A DNA stretch of 64,000 nucleotides from Bartonella vinsonii subsp. vinsonii (GTDB lineage: Bacteria > Pseudomonadota > Alphaproteobacteria > Rhizobiales > Rhizobiaceae), in the NCBI RefSeq assembly GCF_902825235.1, contig NZ_CADEAJ010000009.1, positions 1 through 64,000 of the forward strand, written 5' to 3'. The notes under the pieces are model-generated. The model made no database searches. It worked only from the letters and a program-made list of their open reading frames with translations, and had not been told where the DNA came from. Below are positions 59,890-64,000 of the stretch, in pieces. Both the position numbers and the translations under genes were made by a program. Numbering within the stretch: position 1 is the first letter of the stretch; every line of letters begins with the position of its first letter.

Positions 59890-60564
59890 ATGGTTGCAGA
59901 TTTTGCAGAGCTTCGTCGCAAAATGGTTGACAATCAAATTCGTACAGTAAATGTAACGGATTTATCAGTTCTTGAAGCATTTTTAACGGTACCGCGTGAA
60001 GACTTTGTACCAGAAGATGTGAAAGCTTTAAGTTATCTTGATACCGATATTATTGTATTTCCAGCGGAAAATGGGCTCCCTGCATGCTATTTAATGGGAC
60101 CTGCCTCTTTAGCAAAATTGCTACAGCTTGCAACTGTAAAACCATCGGATGTTGTTTTAGATATCGGTGCGAAGAGTGGTTATTGTGCAGCATTGCTTTC
60201 AAAACTTGCAGGCTCTGTGATTGCGCTAGAAAGTAATAAAGCTCTTTCAGAGCGAGCTATTGAGGCTTTAAAACGTCATCAGTGTGACAATGTGGCTGTG
60301 GTTCATGGACCTTTGGAGCAAGGATATGTTGTGGGGGGGGCTTATGATCTGATTTTTATCGAAGGTGCTGTTGATTTTATTCCGGAGGGTATTTTTGATC
60401 AAGTGAGAGACGGTGGGCGTCTCATTGTGGTTGAAGGACATGGTAATTCCGGTGTTGCGCGGATTTATGTAAAAGAAGATGGGATCATTGCGTCGCGTCG
60501 AGCTTTTAACCTTGCTGTAAAAGGTTTGCTGGGTTTTTTAAAAAAGCCTGATTTTATATTTTAG
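59890..60564 (+). CDS. Protein-L-isoaspartate O-methyltransferase family protein
   Basis: SAM-dependent methyltransferase fold, 224 aa. The opening RRKMVDNQIRTVNVTD and VPREDFVP blocks match the Pcm branch that precedes tolC in Rhizobiales. Motif I reads DIGAKSGYCAALL near 91-103 in place of the usual GxGxG, followed by an acidic residue in VIALESN. A true isoaspartate repair role is therefore uncertain. The coding sequence contains a run of eight G (60333-60340, YVVGGAYD), a likely slippage site in this AT-rich genome. tolC follows after 32 bases on the same strand. Confidence 0.85.
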   Translation: MVADFAELRRKMVDNQIRTVNVTDLSVLEAFLTVPREDFVPEDVKALSYLDTDIIVFPAENGLPACYLMGPASLAKLLQLATVKPSDVVLDIGAKSGYCAALLSKLAGSVIALESNKALSERAIEALKRHQCDNVAVVHGPLEQGYVVGGAYDLIFIEGAVDFIPEGIFDQVRDGGRLIVVEGHGNSGVARIYVKEDGIIASRRAFNLAVKGLLGFLKKPDFIF

Positions 60565-60596
60565 TGTTTGTTTTGTTTGCAAGTAAAAGATAATTT

Positions 60597-61922
60597 ATGA
60601 TTAATGTGGGGTTTGTTATTGTGTGTAGTGTGTTCAAAATAAACAAAAAAATTCAGGCAAGTTTGTTGCTGGTTTTGAGTGTTTTTCTATCAGGGTCTGT
60701 TTGTGCTGAAACATTGATGGATGCTTTTGCTAAAGCTTATATACACAATGCTAAGTTAAAGAGTGAACGTGCCGCTGTGCGTATATCAAGTGATGATGTG
60801 GTCATTGCGCGTTCTGGGCTCTTACCACAAATTGAAGGGGTTGGAAGTTATGGGCGAAGTAAGCCTATGGTGGGTCCTTATACCACTTCTGGATCTATAG
60901 GAATAAGATTAAATCAAAGATTATTCGACGGTTTTGTCACGCAGAATATGTTTTCTTCAGCTCAGGTTAAATTACAGGCACAGCGTGAGTATCTTCGTAA
61001 TGCTGAGCAAAATACGTTTCTCGACACTGTAACAGCCTATGCTAATGTGTATCAAGCGCGTCGTATTGCTGATCTTCGTAGAGAAAATTTGGCTGCTCTT
61101 GAAGAGCAAGTTCGTTCGAATAAAGCAAAATTTGATGTGGGAGAGGGAGGGCGTGTTGATCTTTCTCAAGCACAAGCTGCACGTTCCGTGGCTGTTTCAG
61201 AACTGAGTCTTGCACGTGCTGATGTAAAATCAGCAGAAGCAGCCTATAGACAAGTTATTGGTTTTGATCCTGAGAAATTACAGCGTCCACCAGTGGCAAA
61301 AGATTTGCCGATGAATCTTGATGCTGCTTACCAACTGAGTGTACTTATGCATCCGGCAATTCTTTATGCAAAATATTTGGTTGACGCTGGACTTTACAAT
61401 GTAAAGGCTAAAGAAGGATCGCTACTCCCTAAAGTTGATTTTTCTGCAACAGCATCTTATAATCGTATTTACAGTGGTACTGGGGAGGATGGAGTTTCTA
61501 AATCAATAGGATTATCAGTGAGTGTTCCTATTTTTGAAGGTGGGCGTACGTCTGCTCAGATTCGCCAATCTAAGGAACAACTTGGGCAAGCTCATCTTCA
61601 GCTTGATTTAGCTCAGAGTAGTACAAGACAAGCACTTACTTCTGCTTGGTTTCAGTTGGAGGGTGCTCGCGCGTCTGTCGTTGCTTATCGCGAGAGTGTT
61701 CGTGCTGCTGAAATTGCTCTTAAGGGGCGTGTCCAAGAAAATCGTGTGGGGCAAGCCACAACATTGGATGTTTTAAATTCTCGTACTCAGTTGATTAATG
61801 CTCAAATTGCACTGGCTACAGCAGAGCGTAATGCTGTTGTTGCGAGCTATAATGTTCAATCTTCCATTGGTAAATTGACTGCCAATTATTTAGGTTTGAA
61901 AACGGTTAAACATATCCGATAA
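60597..61922 (+). CDS. tolC: TolC-family outer-membrane efflux protein
   Basis: Outer-membrane channel for type I secretion and tripartite efflux pumps. The 441-aa protein has a signal peptide ending near SVCAET (residue 37). Two internally similar halves of long helices with TolC hallmarks follow (NAKLKSERAAVRIS, VDLSQAQAARSVAVSEL, GQATTLDVLNSRTQLINAQ). The ribosome site of the chosen ATG is poor; an internal GTG (60630, VFKINKKIQ) would still leave a complete signal peptide. It is probably transcribed with the upstream methyltransferase gene. Pump partners are not in this window. Confidence 0.92.
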   Translation: MINVGFVIVCSVFKINKKIQASLLLVLSVFLSGSVCAETLMDAFAKAYIHNAKLKSERAAVRISSDDVVIARSGLLPQIEGVGSYGRSKPMVGPYTTSGSIGIRLNQRLFDGFVTQNMFSSAQVKLQAQREYLRNAEQNTFLDTVTAYANVYQARRIADLRRENLAALEEQVRSNKAKFDVGEGGRVDLSQAQAARSVAVSELSLARADVKSAEAAYRQVIGFDPEKLQRPPVAKDLPMNLDAAYQLSVLMHPAILYAKYLVDAGLYNVKAKEGSLLPKVDFSATASYNRIYSGTGEDGVSKSIGLSVSVPIFEGGRTSAQIRQSKEQLGQAHLQLDLAQSSTRQALTSAWFQLEGARASVVAYRESVRAAEIALKGRVQENRVGQATTLDVLNSRTQLINAQIALATAERNAVVASYNVQSSIGKLTANYLGLKTVKHIR

Positions 61923-62173
61923 TGCATAAAAGTAGCTTTTTAAATTAAATCTGCAAATAATTTAGTCTGTATGGGGCAATTCATTGATCATTGGGCATGT
62001 TTAGAAAATCTAGTCTAGATATTGTTTTATAAATAAAGAAAGTTGTGTGTAGTGCCTTATTCGTGACAACCACCTTTGAAAATATAGTGGGAGGTGTGTT
62101 GATCTTATGATTCTTTTGCTTACACTAAAAGTGTGATTCTGTTTTTTGTTGCGTTTTTGAGAGGTTTTTAAGT

Positions 62174-62740
62174 ATGGTACAGAGTTCAAGCGTTTTACGT
62201 GAGCCAAGTATGGATGAAATTTTGACATCTATTCGTGAAATAATCGAAGAAAATGCGGTTCAACCTGATCACTTTTTAAATGAAGGTGGTGCAATGAATA
62301 CCTCTGCAGATCGTTTAGAAGAAACATCGAAGGGTGGTTATGAGGCTACCTTATCGGTTGATGATGCAATGAAAGCTTTGGCTGATCGTATTGGCCTTTC
62401 TTCTGAAAACCAGGATTCTTCGTCCATACAAGAAAAAGAGAATATAGAGGCAGAAAATAGTACGGTTGGCGTAAATATGCAAAAGGTAAAGCTTTCTTCT
62501 GAAGAACAGCACCCTGTTCATAAAACAAAAGAATATAATGATGAGAGTCGTGTCTCACAGGCCAGAAATAGAGCGACTACTCGTGTAGAATTATCTGAAT
62601 ATTGTCTTTCTTCTGCAGAGAAGATTGCAAAGGATGTCTTGCGTCCAGCTATAGCAGAATGGTTACAATGTAAACTACCTGTTTTGCTTGAGAATATTTT
62701 ACGTGAAGAGATTGTTAAGGCGATTAAGAAATCTTCTTAA
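62174..62740 (+). CDS. popZ: Polar organizing protein PopZ (DUF2497)
   Basis: Forms a polar network that tethers the chromosome origin through ParB and gathers cell-cycle proteins. The 188-aa protein has the conserved N-terminal helix EPSMDEILTSIREIIEE (about 10-26) and an acidic, disordered middle (about 30-130). The C-terminal helical assembly region is VLRPAIAEWLQCKLPVLLEN and EILREEIVKAI-like wording at 155-185. A GAGAGG ribosome site precedes the ATG. Its position directly upstream of valS is the standard arrangement in alphaproteobacteria. Confidence 0.93.
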   Translation: MVQSSSVLREPSMDEILTSIREIIEENAVQPDHFLNEGGAMNTSADRLEETSKGGYEATLSVDDAMKALADRIGLSSENQDSSSIQEKENIEAENSTVGVNMQKVKLSSEEQHPVHKTKEYNDESRVSQARNRATTRVELSEYCLSSAEKIAKDVLRPAIAEWLQCKLPVLLENILREEIVKAIKKSS

Positions 62741-62900
62741 TTTTTTGTTTTTTTATTACTTTTGCGCTCTCCATTTTAATCTTATATAAAATTCTGTTTG
62801 CGGTTTTGCAAGCTTGATATCAATAGATGAAGTTTGTAGGGAGTATGATCGGATTTTAGATCATGTCCTGCATTTTTTAGCGGCGTTATGGGTGGATAGA

Positions 62901-64000
62901 ATGTTAGAAAAAAACTATGATGCTGCTTCTATAGAGCGACGGGTGGCAAAAAGATGGGAGGCTCGTGGTGCTTTTGAAGCGGGAGCAGGTTCAAAAAGTG
63001 ATGCAGAGTCCTTTTGTGTTATGCTTCCGCCTCCTAATGTTACCGGTTCACTTCATATGGGGCATGCACTGAATACGACAATCCAAGATATTGTGGTTCG
63101 GTTTCAGCGAATGCGGGGTAAGAATGTATTGTGGCAGCCGGGTATGGATCATGCAGGAATTGCTACGCAAATGGTTGTTGAGCGTCAACTTGCAGAGCGT
63201 CAAGAGCCAACGCGCCAAGAAATGGGGAGAGAAAAATTTGTTGAGCGTATTTGGGAATGGCGTCATGAGGCTGGTGGGATTATTGCAAACCAGCTACGCA
63301 GACTTGGCGTTTCGTGTGATTGGTCGCGTGAGCGGTTTACAATGGATGAAGGTTTATCCCAAGCTGTTCGTGAAGTCTTTGTTACGCTTTATAAGCAAGG
63401 GTTGATATATAGAGATAAACGTTTGGTTAATTGGGATCCTAAATTGTTAACGGCTATTTCGGATCTTGAAGTTGAGCAAAAAGAAGTCAATGGCCATTTG
63501 TGGCATTTTAGATATCCACTTGAAGGTAAAATTTTTGATCCGAATGATTCTACAACTTTTATTACAGTGGCGACAACACGTCCAGAAACAATGCTTGGCG
63601 ATACAGGAATTGCAGTTAATCCTGAAGATGAACGTTATAAAAATCTTATAGGTCAAAATGCTATTTTGCCACTTGTTGGGCGTAGGTTATTGATTGTTGG
63701 TGATTCTTACGCAGATCCTGATGCAGGGAGTGGTGCTGTAAAAATCACACCAGCACATGACTTTAATGATTTTGAAGTAGGGCAGCGCAACAATCTACGT
63801 TTGATCAATGTTTTTACAAAAAAGGCTGAGATTTTTCTTCGTGAGAATGAAGCATTTTTTGAGGGGTTGATTTTATCAGATGAATTAAAGCTTTTAGTGG
63901 AAAAATTAGATCAATCTGACCGTTTTTTTGCACGTGATCGTATTGTTTCTTTGATGGAAAAGGGAGGATATTTAGCAGCGGTTGATGATCATCCACACAC
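62901..64000 (+). CDS. valS: Valyl-tRNA synthetase, N-terminal part (cut by window end)
   Basis: Class I aminoacyl-tRNA synthetase that charges tRNA-Val and edits mischarged threonine. The open frame runs from ATG 62901 to the window edge (366 codons, no stop), so about 40 percent of a roughly 900-aa protein is seen. The catalytic HIGH motif appears as HMGHALN near residue 52, preceded by [11 protein letters not shown]. The [13 protein letters not shown] block follows near 78. The editing (CP1) domain begins with [11 protein letters not shown] near 230. The KMSKS loop lies beyond the window. Confidence 0.97.
   Translation, partial: MLEKNYDAASIERRVAKRWEARGAFEAGAGSKSDAESFCVMLPPPNVTGSLHMGHALNTTIQDIVVRFQRMRGKNVLWQPGMDHAGIATQMVVERQLAERQEPTRQEMGREKFVERIWEWRHEAGGIIANQLRRLGVSCDWSRERFTMDEGLSQAVREVFVTLYKQGLIYRDKRLVNWDPKLLTAISDLEVEQKEVNGHLWHFRYPLEGKIFDPNDSTTFITVATTRPETMLGDTGIAVNPEDERYKNLIGQNAILPLVGRRLLIVGDSYADPDAGSGAVKITPAHDFNDFEVGQRNNLRLINVFTKKAEIFLRENEAFFEGLILSDELKLLVEKLDQSDRFFARDRIVSLMEKGGYLAAVDDHPH

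Overview
The window is a contiguous piece of an AT-rich alphaproteobacterial chromosome, and the content points to the genus Bartonella (Rhizobiales). The main reasons are a heme-binding/Omp25-type surface protein (53657-54520), a Bartonella-style pertactin-like autotransporter (26707-29421), the cell-cycle proteins DivK and PopZ, a fused SecDF, the hflK-hflC-htrA cluster, and long AT-rich spacers full of decayed genes. The species cannot be fixed from the sequence alone.

Layout. 1-3.9 kb: two tandem MHS-type transporters. 3.9-12.3 kb: housekeeping block thyA-folA-hflK-hflC-htrA, miaA, and ilvI behind a leader with tandem terminators. 12.3-17.4 kb: accessory island, all on the minus strand, holding an intact D-2-hydroxyacid dehydrogenase, a frameshifted MFS transporter, a doubly frameshifted AsnO/VioC-like amino-acid dioxygenase, and a scrap of a restriction-type nuclease. 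17.4-22.5 kb: RecD-like helicase, pdxJ, ilvC, cycA. 22.5-31.2 kb: second accessory zone with a broken LysE-type exporter, a FAA-family hydrolase, a scrap of another hydroxyacid dehydrogenase, unidentified decayed genes, a lipoprotein and the autotransporter. 31.2-39.5 kb: divK, rplM-rpsI, recJ, parE, lipB, lemA and a TPM-domain protein. 39.5-42.5 kb: an MFS exporter, decayed sequence and tRNA-Lys. 42.5-53 kb: membrane block (TerC-CBS protein, YbhN-like protein, KefB/YbaL-like antiporter, SecDF, MscS-type channel). 53-64 kb: Hbp protein, tRNA-Leu, ilvA, DEAD-box helicase, tRNA-Asn, tRNA-Cys, a Pcm-like methyltransferase, tolC, popZ and the start of valS.

How the genes relate. Three branched-chain amino-acid genes are present but dispersed: ilvA (threonine to 2-oxobutanoate), ilvI (acetohydroxyacid synthase) and ilvC (reductoisomerase). 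No ilvH follows ilvI. The ilvI leader carries two consecutive intrinsic terminators, a possible competing helix and a short ORF rich in Val/Leu/Ile codons, so attenuation is a reasonable hypothesis. Envelope functions (autotransporter, Hbp, TolC, SecDF, HtrA, HflKC, MscS) are strongly represented.

The most interesting region is 12976-16368. If three single-base losses in A runs are restored, it encodes a complete small cassette: dioxygenase of 333 aa, MFS transporter of 403 aa and dehydrogenase of 308 aa. A second decaying group of similar flavour lies at 23312-24840. Frameshifts are confined to accessory genes while neighbouring housekeeping genes with equally long A/T runs are intact. This suggests real, recent inactivation, but homopolymer sequencing error or slippage rescue cannot be excluded from the sequence.
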